A DNA stretch of 43,247 nucleotides. It comes from JACMOY01 sp038322575. Its GTDB lineage: Bacteria > Actinomycetota > Actinomycetes > Actinomycetales > Angustibacteraceae. This document shows, in pieces, positions 7,891 through 15,032 of the stretch. The notes under the pieces were generated by a model that was not told the DNA's origin, did no database searches, and saw only the letters and a program-made list of their open reading frames with translations. The position numbers were made by a program, and so were the translations under genes. Every line of letters begins with the position of its first letter. Within the stretch, counting starts at the first letter, position 1. The DNA is taken from assembly GCA_038322575.1 (NCBI GenBank), contig JBBQGB010000027.1, forward strand, positions 1 through 43,247. The letters are read 5' to 3'.

Positions 7891-8235
7891 TCAGGCGACG
7901 GACGGCGGGGCGCCGGTCTCGCTGACCATGGGCCGACCGGCGGCGGCCCAGGCCTGCATGCCGCCGGTCACGTTGACGGCGGGCACGCCCTGCTGCTGCA
8001 GCCACTGCACGGCCCGGCCCGAGCGGACGCCGGAGCGGCAGATCACGTACACCGGGTCGGACGCCGGCAGCTCGGCCAGCCGCGCCGGCAGCTGGGCGAG
8101 CGGCACGTGCACCGCGTCGGCGACGTGACCCACCACCCACTCCTCGGGCTCGCGGACGTCGACGATGCCGGCACCGGCCGGCAGCTGGTGGACGGTCGCG
8201 GCGGGCGGGTCGGCGGGGCGGGCGGGGTCGCTCAT
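7891..8235 (-). CDS. Rhodanese-like domain protein
   Basis: A 114-residue single rhodanese domain with IVDVREPEEWVVGHVADAVHVP at ~24-45 and the active-site loop CRSGVRS containing the sulfur-accepting Cys66, followed by the conserved GGMQAWAAAGRP C-terminal helix. Such small rhodaneses carry persulfide sulfur for thiolation or detoxification; the physiological acceptor is unknown. The length is normal for a one-domain member. The ATG has no clear Shine-Dalgarno, but CAGGCT lies six bases upstream. The gene is flanked by its own gap on both sides, so it is probably monocistronic. Confidence 0.92.
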   Translation of the reverse strand: MSDPARPADPPAATVHQLPAGAGIVDVREPEEWVVGHVADAVHVPLAQLPARLAELPASDPVYVICRSGVRSGRAVQWLQQQGVPAVNVTGGMQAWAAAGRPMVSETGAPPSVA

Positions 8236-8241
8236 CCCGCC

Positions 8242-8247
8242 AGCCTG
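8242..8247 (-). promoter_or_regulatory. Possible -10 for leaderless rhodanese gene
   Basis: CAGGCT on the minus strand ends six bases before the ATG at 8235. It has the same spacing as the TANNNT elements of neighbouring genes, with a C at the first position. Confidence 0.3.
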
Positions 8248-8339
8248 CCAGACCGCCGCACCCCCCGGACGCCGGACGGCGCACGCTGAGCCCGAGCAAC
8301 CCGCCCCACCCTGGGTCCCGCCACCACGCCCCGCGGTCG

Positions 8340-8388
8340 TCGCGGGGGCGCCCCACTCCGGTCAGAACGGTGCAGGGGTCCCCCGCGA
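8340..8388 (-). terminator. Inverted repeat downstream of the DUF4012 gene
   Basis: A 9-bp perfect pair, TCGCGGGGG (8340-8348) with CCCCCGCGA (8380-8388), lies just after the DUF4012 stop on the minus strand. A second small pair, CCCGCG/CGCGGG, overlaps it. There is no U-run, as is common in high-GC actinobacteria. Confidence 0.4.
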
Positions 8389-8410
8389 CCGAGGGTTCTG
8401 GCGCCCGGGC

Positions 8411-10369
8411 TCAGCCGCGGGTGAGCTTCAGCTGCAGCAGCCGGGCCCGGTCGACCGTGGTGGTGGCCGTGGCGCCGGTCGCGGTCCGGGTCCAGCCCGG
8501 ACCGACCTGCGCGGCCCAGCCCTTGGGTGCCACGACGGTGAGCTGCAGGCCGGGCGCGGTCAGCAGCGGCTGGGTGTCGGCGCGCACCTGCAGGCGCATC
8601 CCGTTCGCGCCGTCCGGCACCGCCGCCTTCGGAACGCGGTAGGTCCAGGTCAGCTCGGCGGTGTCGCCGGGGGCGATCTCGGTGATGGCGTCGGCCCACT
8701 GCCGGCCCGCGCCGTCCGTGCCCTTGTGCTGGGCCGACCCGGCGAGGAACCCGGGGCTGTTCGCCGTCGTCGGCTGCCCGGTGATCCGCGCGTTCGGCGG
8801 CATCAGGTTGATGACCAGCAGCGTGGCCCAGCGGGTGTAGTACCCGGTCTTGGGGTCGACGCCCCCGCCCAGGTACTCGGGGGTGTCGTTCTTGATCGAG
8901 ACCGTACGGCGCACGGTGGCCGAACCGTCGGCGGCCAGGGTGAACGTCTCGCGCACCGTGCGCCGCTGGTAGGTGTCGACCTTGCTGGCGTTCAGGTTCT
9001 GGGTGTAGACCGCCGCGAGGTCGCCGGTCGGCTGGGCCGGGACGACGCCACCGGCCTTGGCGCCGAGCACGACCTTCTGCAGCGCGGGGTCACGGAAGTA
9101 CATCTGCAGGTGCCGCCCGGGGACGGCCTCGCCGAGCGCCCGCGCCTTGCCGATCAGCCCACCACCCTGGGTCAGGCGCTGCAGCATGACCTGCATCAGC
9201 CGGTCGTTGCGGTCGTGCCGGGCCTGCTGGTCCAGGGGCGCGAGGTAGGCGTCGACGACGAGCTTCTGGGCGACGTTGTCGGCGGTCAGCTCGCCGTACT
9301 CGGGCGAGGTGATCGGGCCGGTCGCCTTCAGCAGGCTGCCGATCGCCTGGACGTCGAGGGCGATGACGCCGACGGGAGCCTGCCGGAAGCTGCCCGAGGC
9401 GCGCAGGAGCTGCTCGCCCGCGGTGCTGAAGTCGGGGTTGACGTTGGCGTTGACGAACCGTCGCTCACCGCGGCCGATCAGCCACGGGTCGCCCTTGGTC
9501 GGGGTGAACGTGTGCGGCTTGTTGCCCCCGGTCAGCAGCGAGGTCTGACCCTGGACCGGGATCGAGAGCCGGCCCTGGTCGAACTTCATGAACGCGACCG
9601 ACAGCGGCGCCCCGCCCGAGGCGCGCGACTCGGCGGGGTTGAGCACCGTCACCAGGTACGTGCGCGGGCCGTCGGCGCCGACGGCGGCCGGCATCGCGGC
9701 GAGCAGCGGCCCCAGGCCCACCACCTGGGCGCGCAGGCTGGACACCTGGGCGAGGGCGGACTGCTTCTTGGTCAGCGCCTCGGCGCCGCGCGGCCCGGTG
9801 CCTGTCACCTGGTTGAGCTCGGCCTGCGCGGTGTCGAGCGCGCCGCCGAGCGCGGCGACCGACGTCCCGGCGCTGCGGATGGCGGGGATGCTGAAGACGT
9901 TGTCCTTGAACAGCTTGGAGTCCGCGCCGCTGAACTGCTCGTAGACGGTCAGCGCGTTGCCGCCCGCGGCGCTGAGGGTGCCGGCAGCGGCGAGCAGGTG
10001 GTCGAGGTCGCGGACGGTGCGCCCGACGTACGGGACGTACTTCGCGACGGCGAGCTGGCCGGTGTCGGCGGCGGCCGTGGCCCGCTCGATCGCCGCGGCC
10101 CCGGCGTCCAGGTGGGCCTTGGCCGCCGTGCTGTCACCGGCCTGCAGGGTCGTGCGGAACTGCGCCAGCTCACCCTGCGCGGTGCTGGCCTGCCCCTGGA
10201 TGACCGGCACCGCCTTGAGCGTGCCGAGCCCCGCCCAGACCAGCAGGGCCGCCAGCGCCAGCACGAGCAGCGCCAGCACGAGCAGCCCGGTGCGCAGGCC
10301 GCGGCGGCGGCGCCTGGGCGTGCCGTGGCGGGCGGCTCCGGCGGGTGCCGAACGGACGGTGTCGGTCAT
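8411..10369 (-). CDS. DUF4012 domain-containing membrane-anchored protein
   Basis: A 652-residue protein. A basic N-terminus (RHGTPRRRRRGLR) is followed by one membrane segment at ~25-49 (GLLVLALLVLALAALLVWAG). The large exported part starts with alpha-helical repeats (~50-190) and then carries the DUF4012 core, including TYLVTVLNPAESRASGG, DPWLIGRGERRFVNANVNPDF and VIALDVQAIGSLL, ending in a beta-rich C-terminal section. DUF4012 proteins are common beside actinobacterial surface-polysaccharide genes, but their biochemical role is not known. The ATG follows GGAG with six-base spacing. Its own promoter is likely (TACACT at 10401-10406), with tandem 9-bp repeats upstream. Confidence 0.9.
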   Translation of the reverse strand: MTDTVRSAPAGAARHGTPRRRRRGLRTGLLVLALLVLALAALLVWAGLGTLKAVPVIQGQASTAQGELAQFRTTLQAGDSTAAKAHLDAGAAAIERATAAADTGQLAVAKYVPYVGRTVRDLDHLLAAAGTLSAAGGNALTVYEQFSGADSKLFKDNVFSIPAIRSAGTSVAALGGALDTAQAELNQVTGTGPRGAEALTKKQSALAQVSSLRAQVVGLGPLLAAMPAAVGADGPRTYLVTVLNPAESRASGGAPLSVAFMKFDQGRLSIPVQGQTSLLTGGNKPHTFTPTKGDPWLIGRGERRFVNANVNPDFSTAGEQLLRASGSFRQAPVGVIALDVQAIGSLLKATGPITSPEYGELTADNVAQKLVVDAYLAPLDQQARHDRNDRLMQVMLQRLTQGGGLIGKARALGEAVPGRHLQMYFRDPALQKVVLGAKAGGVVPAQPTGDLAAVYTQNLNASKVDTYQRRTVRETFTLAADGSATVRRTVSIKNDTPEYLGGGVDPKTGYYTRWATLLVINLMPPNARITGQPTTANSPGFLAGSAQHKGTDGAGRQWADAITEIAPGDTAELTWTYRVPKAAVPDGANGMRLQVRADTQPLLTAPGLQLTVVAPKGWAAQVGPGWTRTATGATATTTVDRARLLQLKLTRG

Positions 10370-10400
10370 GGGTCACTCCAACGTGGCTGGCGGTCAGCGC

Positions 10401-10406
10401 AGTGTA
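10401..10406 (-). promoter_or_regulatory. Probable -10 of the DUF4012 gene
   Basis: TACACT on the minus strand matches TANNNT and lies 31 bases before the ATG, upstream of a GGAG ribosome binding site. It falls in the 60-bp gap after the Fpg/Nei gene. Confidence 0.4.
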
Positions 10407-10408
10407 AG

Positions 10409-10426
10409 TGAGAGGTCTGAGAGGTC
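10409..10426. repeat. Tandem 9-bp direct repeat at the DUF4012 promoter
   Basis: On the plus strand TGAGAGGTC occurs twice back to back (10409-10417 and 10418-10426). It occupies the -35 region relative to TACACT, so it may be a regulator binding site. The second copy reaches to four bases from the end of the Fpg/Nei gene. Confidence 0.6.
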
Positions 10427-10429
10427 CCG

Positions 10430-11290
10430 CTACTTCAGCAGCCGCGACAGCCGCCGGTCGGCGAGCGGCTTGCCGCCGGTCTGGCAGGTCGGGCAGTACT
10501 GCAGGGCCGAGTCGGCGAAGCTCACCTCGCGCACCGTGTCGCCGCACACCGGGCACGGCTGCCCGGCCCGCGCGTGCACCCGCATGCCGGACCGCTTGGC
10601 GTCCTTCAGCTCGGACGCCGGCCGCCCCCAGGCCGCGACCACCGCGTCGGCGAGCACCGAGCGCAGGCTCGCGTACAGCCGGTCGACCTGCTCGTCGGTG
10701 AGCGTCGCCGCCAGCGCGTACGGCGAGAGCCGGGCCGCGTGCAGCACCTCGTCGCTGTAGGCGTTGCCCACCCCGGCCAGCACGGACTGCTGGCGCAGCA
10801 CGCCCTTGACCTGGGTGCGCCGACCCGCGAGCACCGCGGCCAGCGCGGCCCGGTCGAACCCCGGGTCCAGCGGGTCGGGCCCGAGGCTGGCGATCGCCGG
10901 GACCTGCGCCGGGTCGCGGACGACGTGGACGGCCAGGCTCTTGCGGGTGCCGGCCTCGGTCAGGTCGAAACCGCCGCCGCCGGCCATCGCCACCCGCAGC
11001 GCGATCGGGCCCTTGCCCGGCCGGGCCACCCGGTCCGGCAGCGCGTCGGACCAGCGCAGCCACCCGGCCTTGGCCAGGTGGAACACCAGGTGCAGGCCGT
11101 CGACGTCCAGGTCGATCCACTTGCCGTGCCGCGAGACGCCGACGACGCCGAGCCCGGCCAGCGAGGCGGGCGGCGGGTCGTAGGTCTTCAGGACGCTGAT
11201 CGCCGCGACGTCGACCCGCGCCACGACGTCGCCGACCAGCCGATCGCGCAGGAAGCCGACCAGCGCCTCGACCTCGGGCAGCTCGGGCAC
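10430..11290 (-). CDS. Fpg/Nei family DNA glycosylase/AP lyase
   Basis: A 286-residue base-excision repair enzyme that removes oxidised bases and cleaves at the abasic site. The GTG start is fixed by the family: the mature protein must begin with catalytic Pro2-Glu3, and the frame reads PELPEVE directly after this codon. The conserved Lys57 lies in GVSRHGKWIDL; the helix-two-turn-helix has LAGVGNAYSDEVLHAARLSP; the C-terminal zinc finger has CPVC and CPTC pairs. Finger sequence and length resemble the actinobacterial Nei/MutM2 type rather than canonical 8-oxoG MutM, but substrate preference cannot be decided by eye. CACACT six bases upstream suggests a leaderless start. Confidence 0.93.
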   Translation of the reverse strand: MPELPEVEALVGFLRDRLVGDVVARVDVAAISVLKTYDPPPASLAGLGVVGVSRHGKWIDLDVDGLHLVFHLAKAGWLRWSDALPDRVARPGKGPIALRVAMAGGGGFDLTEAGTRKSLAVHVVRDPAQVPAIASLGPDPLDPGFDRAALAAVLAGRRTQVKGVLRQQSVLAGVGNAYSDEVLHAARLSPYALAATLTDEQVDRLYASLRSVLADAVVAAWGRPASELKDAKRSGMRVHARAGQPCPVCGDTVREVSFADSALQYCPTCQTGGKPLADRRLSRLLK

Positions 11291-11296
11291 GCCACG

Positions 11297-11302
11297 AGTG
11301 TG
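11297..11302 (-). promoter_or_regulatory. Possible -10 for leaderless Fpg/Nei gene
   Basis: CACACT on the minus strand ends six bases before the GTG start and fits a relaxed CANNNT -10. No ribosome binding site is visible. Confidence 0.3.
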
Positions 11303-11485
11303 CACCCGATCGGGTCGCCGGGGCGGGCACCACGACAGCGCGTCACCGCTGTCGCGACCCACGCCACTCGATCGGGCGATCTCGGCCGACCGTGCCGCGC
11401 CCGAAGGACAGGGGGTGCGCGCGGACGGCCGCTATGACCGCGACCGGAGTGAGGCGCTGGCAGCGGACGCACCATCAGCGGGCCA

Positions 11486-11503
11486 CCGGGGTCGTCACCC
11501 CGG
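11486..11503 (-). terminator. Hairpin after the mannosyltransferase gene
   Basis: A perfect 7-bp stem, CCGGGGT and ACCCCGG, with a four-base loop (CGTC), lies about 25 bases after the mannosyltransferase stop on the minus strand. The rest of the 240-bp gap to the Fpg/Nei gene shows no gene. Confidence 0.45.
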
Positions 11504-11529
11504 GGGTGCGTCAGGCGATGCGGGTCTCG

Positions 11530-12828
11530 TCACGGCGGTGAGTCGTTCCACGGGGTGCGCGTGAGCAGCACGCCCACCCACCAGCTCATCGCCACGACGG
11601 CCGCGACCAGCGTCCCCGCCACCCGCCAGCGCCAGTACCGGCTCATCGACCGCCCGAGGCTGGTGCCCCGCACGGCCATGCTGGCGAGCACGGCTCCGAG
11701 GGGCAGGTCGAGCAGCAGGAACCGCCACATGCTGGTGATCGGGCGGACGACGGCCAGCAGGTAGACGGGGTAGACCACGGCCCAGACCCGCAGCTCGGTG
11801 GACAGCCACGCGGCGTGCGGCCCGGCGACGACCGACACCAGGGCGGCGACGGCCCCCGCCAGCAGCAGCACCCCGAGCAGGCCGGCGTGGCCGTAGGCCC
11901 AGGTGATCCACGGCAGGAACGGACCGCGGCCCGGCTCCTGGCCCCAGACGGCCTGGGTCTGGAAGAACGCGGTGGGGACGCCGGTCGCGAGGCCCACGAT
12001 GGCCGGCCACAGCAGCGTCGAGACCCCGGTGGCGGCGCCGAGCGCGGCGAGCCCGCGCCAGTCGCGTCGCGTCGGGGGGTGGGCGGACCGCCACCGGGCG
12101 ACGGCGTGCCAGACGATGACCACCAGCAACGGGGCGGCCACCGCCCTGGTCAGCCCGAGCAGCAGCACCACCGGGACGGCGGCCAGGTAGTGCCGCCGGA
12201 CCAGCAGCAGCAGCGCGGCGGCCAGCAGCAGCGCGGCCAGCGCCTCGGTGTAGGCCACCTGCAGCACGGCCGCCGGGGGCAGCAGGCACCAGGTGCCGAC
12301 GGCCAGCACCCCCAGACGGCTGCGCGCCCGCCCGACGTGCGCCCCCGGCGCGCGGGCGACGAACAGGTGCCACAGCACCACCGACGCCGCCGCGCCCAGA
12401 GCCAGGTTGAGCACCGAGGCCGCGACCGAGAACGGCAGCCCCGTCGCCATCACGGCCTTGACCAGCCCGGGGAACAGCGGGAAGAACGCCCAGCTGTTGT
12501 AGTCGACCAGGCCCAGGTCGGTCGTCGGCAGCCCGTGCGGGTAGCCCCGCTCGACGATCTGGCGGTACCACTGCCCGTCCCAGATGACGGTCATGTCCAG
12601 GTAGTCCGGGTGCAGGTTGCCGACCCCGGCCGGGTTCTGCACCAGCCGGGCGGCCGCCTCGATGATCACCGCCGTGACCAGCCGGGACACGACGTACGCT
12701 CCGAGCGCCTGCTGCCAGGGCTTGGCTCCGAGCACGCCGGCCCACCACCGCGCCAGCGCCGGGTGCCCCTCGGACGCGCCGGCGCGGGGCTCGGCCGAGG
12801 GCGCCGGGTGCACGGCGAGGTCGGCCAT
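11530..12828 (-). CDS. PIG-V-like membrane mannosyltransferase
   Basis: A protein of about 432 residues with roughly ten hydrophobic segments, matching the actinobacterial PIG-V/GT-C-like mannosyltransferase family. The family hallmark is the early extracytoplasmic loop with VIWDGQWYRQIVERGYP, followed by YNSWAFFPLFPGLVK. These enzymes use polyprenyl-phosphate-mannose to decorate lipids or proteins outside the membrane; the acceptor here is unknown. The ATG at MADLAVHP is chosen; a GTG directly before it is equally possible. CACCAT lies six bases upstream, so a leaderless start is likely. It is followed by a hairpin. Confidence 0.85.
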   Translation of the reverse strand: MADLAVHPAPSAEPRAGASEGHPALARWWAGVLGAKPWQQALGAYVVSRLVTAVIIEAAARLVQNPAGVGNLHPDYLDMTVIWDGQWYRQIVERGYPHGLPTTDLGLVDYNSWAFFPLFPGLVKAVMATGLPFSVAASVLNLALGAAASVVLWHLFVARAPGAHVGRARSRLGVLAVGTWCLLPPAAVLQVAYTEALAALLLAAALLLLVRRHYLAAVPVVLLLGLTRAVAAPLLVVIVWHAVARWRSAHPPTRRDWRGLAALGAATGVSTLLWPAIVGLATGVPTAFFQTQAVWGQEPGRGPFLPWITWAYGHAGLLGVLLLAGAVAALVSVVAGPHAAWLSTELRVWAVVYPVYLLAVVRPITSMWRFLLLDLPLGAVLASMAVRGTSLGRSMSRYWRWRVAGTLVAAVVAMSWWVGVLLTRTPWNDSPP

Positions 12829-12834
12829 CACCCC

Positions 12835-12840
12835 ATGGTG
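12835..12840 (-). promoter_or_regulatory. Possible -10 for the mannosyltransferase gene
   Basis: CACCAT on the minus strand ends six bases before the ATG at 12828. Weak on its own, it repeats the spacing seen at neighbouring genes. Confidence 0.25.
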
Positions 12841-12870
12841 ACACCGGCCAGGGCGACCTACCCGTTCAGG

Positions 12871-13671
12871 TCAGGACAACTGCGGCACCAGGCGCTCGCG
12901 CAGGAACGCCACGACGGTCTCGTACGCGGCGACCGTGGGGTGGCCGGGCTCGTCCACGTAGTCGCTCGACAGCACCGAGTGCGCCCGCTTGGCGATGCCG
13001 TGGCTGTTGCCGGGGCTCGAGTCGATCTCGACGACCCGCCACCCGGCGCCGAGCGTCTCGGCCATGGCGGCGAACCGCTCGGCCGGCACCGCGCCGTCCG
13101 CGGTGAACCGCAGCCCGAGGGCGCACAGCCCCTCGTCGCGGGCCCGCCGGGCGAGCACCGCACGGTCGTCGTCCGACATGCCGACGTCGGCCCGGCGGGC
13201 TCGGCCGACCGGGAACGGCAGCGAGGGCTGGCTCGCGACCGGGGCCAGCACCGCGGGCTCGACGGCCGCGGCCAGGGCGAACCCGCCCGAGAAGCACATG
13301 CCGATGACGCCGACGCCGGGGCCGCCGACCTCGTCGTGCAGCGAGCGGGCCAGCGCCCGCACGTACTCGGCGACCGGCCGCGACGTGCGCAGCGCGAACG
13401 CCTTGAACTCGGCCGACACGCACACCTTCGGCACGGACGACGCGAGGTAGGCGCCCGACGTCGCCCGGCCCGGCGTCCCCACCAGCGAGGGCACGGCCAC
13501 CGTGAAACCTGACGTAACCAGCCGCTCGGCCAGCGCCATCACCTCGGGCGTCATGCCCGGCAGCTCGGGCAGCAGCACGACACCGGGGCCAGAACCCTTG
13601 CGGTACACCGGGTGCGTGATGCCGGCGGCGGTGAACGGCTCGGACTGCCAACCTGCGAGGACGTCGGTCAC
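12871..13671 (-). CDS. Dienelactone hydrolase family protein
   Basis: A protein of about 266 residues with an alpha/beta-hydrolase fold of the dienelactone hydrolase type. The nucleophile elbow is GMCFSGG with a cysteine (Cys126), as in true dienelactone hydrolases; the C-terminal NSHGI supplies the catalytic His and the ALGLRFTAD strand an acidic residue. The natural substrate is unknown. The start is taken as GTG at VTDVLAGW; the frame continues upstream for 71 codons, but that part is arginine-rich and low complexity, and lies opposite a stub with a signal-peptide-like sequence. CACGCT six bases upstream fits a relaxed -10. Confidence 0.85.
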   Translation of the reverse strand: MTDVLAGWQSEPFTAAGITHPVYRKGSGPGVVLLPELPGMTPEVMALAERLVTSGFTVAVPSLVGTPGRATSGAYLASSVPKVCVSAEFKAFALRTSRPVAEYVRALARSLHDEVGGPGVGVIGMCFSGGFALAAAVEPAVLAPVASQPSLPFPVGRARRADVGMSDDDRAVLARRARDEGLCALGLRFTADGAVPAERFAAMAETLGAGWRVVEIDSSPGNSHGIAKRAHSVLSSDYVDEPGHPTVAAYETVVAFLRERLVPQLS

Positions 13672-13677
13672 CCGGCC

Positions 13678-13683
13678 AGCGTG
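13678..13683 (-). promoter_or_regulatory. Possible -10 for the dienelactone hydrolase gene
   Basis: CACGCT on the minus strand ends six bases before the GTG at 13671. It has the same position as the stronger TANNNT boxes nearby. Confidence 0.25.
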
Positions 13684-13735
13684 GCACAGGGGCTGACGCG
13701 TTTCGGCGCAGCAGCGGTCGCGCCTCGACGCGACG

Positions 13736-13900
13736 ATCCTCATCCGGCCCCGCACCACCGTCCGCACCGCCACCGCCACCGCCGCCGCCCTCGGTCTGCT
13801 GCTCGCCGGGGCTTCGGCCGCCGAGGCCGCGCCGACCCACAAGGGCACGACCGCCATCACGGGCGCGGTCGCCGGCACGGCCACCGTCGAAAGCGCCTGA
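13736..13900 (+). pseudogene. Possible stub of a small secreted protein (no start codon)
   Basis: A 54-codon frame without ATG or GTG nearby reads like a signal peptide: arginines, then ATAAALGLLLAGASAAEA, a plausible signal-peptidase site, and about 22 mature residues (APTHKGTTAITGAVAGT...) before TGA. It occupies the 244-bp gap between the dienelactone hydrolase start and the alcohol dehydrogenase end, in which no other gene was seen. It could be a decayed gene or chance in GC-rich DNA. Confidence 0.25.
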
Positions 13901-13915
13901 GGCGCCGCGGCGGGG

Positions 13916-14923
13916 TCAGGGCCGCAGGACGGCCTTGACCCCGCTGGGCGCGAGGGCCGCGCCGAACCCGTCGAGCCCGTGGACGTCGGTGACGATCCCC
14001 TCGGTGCGCACCCGCCCGGTGCGCAGCGCGAGCAGCGCCCGGTCGAAGCAGTGCGTCTGGGCGAACGAGCCCTTGACGGTCAGCTCGCGCGAGAACAGCT
14101 CGTACGGCGAGAACGCCACCGTGTCGCTCTCGTCGGCCATCCCGTAGACCAGCACCGTGCCGCCGATGCGGGTCAGCGCGGTGCAGCGGGCCAGCACCTG
14201 GGCCGAGCCGGTCGCCTCGACCACGACGTCGTAGCCGGACGGCGCGAGCCGGGCCAGCGCCGCGAACCCCGGGTCGGGGTCGGTGCGGCTGAGCTGCACC
14301 GTCTCGTCCACGCCGAACGCCCGGGCCAGCTCGAGCTTGTGCGGCGACGGCGCGGCGACCGTGATCCGGGCCGCGCCGCCGTGCAGCAGCAGCTGGCTCA
14401 GCAGCAGCCCGGTCGGGCCGGCACCCAGCACCAGCACGTCGCTGCCCGGCCGCAGCGCCAGGACGTCGGCGCCGTGCATCGCGCAGGCCAGGGGCTCGGT
14501 CATCACCGCGACCATCGGGTCGAGGCCGTCCAGGGCGAAGCACTTGTCGGCGCCGACGGCGACCAGCTCGGCGAACCCGCCGGGCCCGGTGACGCCGAGG
14601 CTGTCGAAGCTGCGGCAGTACAGCGGCTGGTCGCGGCGGCAGTACTCGCAGTGGCCGCAGAGCCTGGTGTTGTCGGCGGCGACGACGTCGCCCACCGCGA
14701 TCGGGCCCGGCACGTCCGGGCCGAGCTCGACCACCTCGCCGACGATCTCGTGGCCGGGCACCAGCGGGAACCTGGCCATGAACCCCCCGGCCAGCAGGTG
14801 CCGGTCGGTGCCGCACACGCCGGCCAGCACCGGGCGCAGCAGCACCTGCCCGGGGCCCGGCCGCGGGTCGGGCACGTCCTGGACCGCCCACCGGTGGGCC
14901 TGCTCGATCACGACGGCGCGCAT
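13916..14923 (-). CDS. Zinc-dependent alcohol dehydrogenase family protein (MDR)
   Basis: A 335-residue medium-chain dehydrogenase/reductase. Catalytic zinc ligands are Cys37 (GVCGTD), His58-Glu59 (PGHE) and Glu143 (TEPLACAMHG). The structural zinc loop has four cysteines at ~89, 92, 95 and 103 (CGHCEYC...C). The nucleotide-binding motif VLGAGPTGLL follows at ~165-175. It probably oxidises a polyol or sugar alcohol with NAD(P), as in sorbitol/threonine dehydrogenase relatives; the substrate is not deducible. The ATG has no ribosome binding site but sits six bases after TAGGTT, so the mRNA is probably leaderless. A large inverted repeat lies just upstream. Confidence 0.93.
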   Translation of the reverse strand: MRAVVIEQAHRWAVQDVPDPRPGPGQVLLRPVLAGVCGTDRHLLAGGFMARFPLVPGHEIVGEVVELGPDVPGPIAVGDVVAADNTRLCGHCEYCRRDQPLYCRSFDSLGVTGPGGFAELVAVGADKCFALDGLDPMVAVMTEPLACAMHGADVLALRPGSDVLVLGAGPTGLLLSQLLLHGGAARITVAAPSPHKLELARAFGVDETVQLSRTDPDPGFAALARLAPSGYDVVVEATGSAQVLARCTALTRIGGTVLVYGMADESDTVAFSPYELFSRELTVKGSFAQTHCFDRALLALRTGRVRTEGIVTDVHGLDGFGAALAPSGVKAVLRP

Positions 14924-14929
14924 GCGGGC

Positions 14930-14935
14930 AACCTA
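14930..14935 (-). promoter_or_regulatory. -10 element of leaderless alcohol dehydrogenase gene
   Basis: TAGGTT on the minus strand matches TANNNT and ends six bases before the ATG at 14923. The inverted repeat at 14938-15028 begins immediately upstream, so the two could interact. Confidence 0.5.
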
Positions 14936-14937
14936 GC

Positions 14938-15028
14938 CCGCCACACCGACATGCGGTGGGCGACCGACGGGGCCGTGCCCGTGCTCGGTCGCGCGGACTG
15001 CGGCCCATCGCGCCTGTCGGTGTGGCGG
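14938..15028. terminator. Nested 91-bp inverted repeat between acyltransferase and dehydrogenase
   Basis: The outer arms are a perfect 14-bp pair: CCGCCACACCGACA (14938-14951) and its complement (15015-15028). Inside is a second pair, GCGACCGA with TCGGTCGC, and further short G/C pairings. On the minus strand it follows the acyltransferase stop by four bases, so termination is the simplest role. Its closeness to the dehydrogenase -10 also allows a regulatory role. Confidence 0.55.
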
Positions 15029-15032
15029 CGAG

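Noticed and set aside
11815..13512. Plus-strand open frame of 565 codons
   Set aside because: It is antisense to the mannosyltransferase and dienelactone hydrolase genes, both of which show clear motifs; composition is shadow-like.
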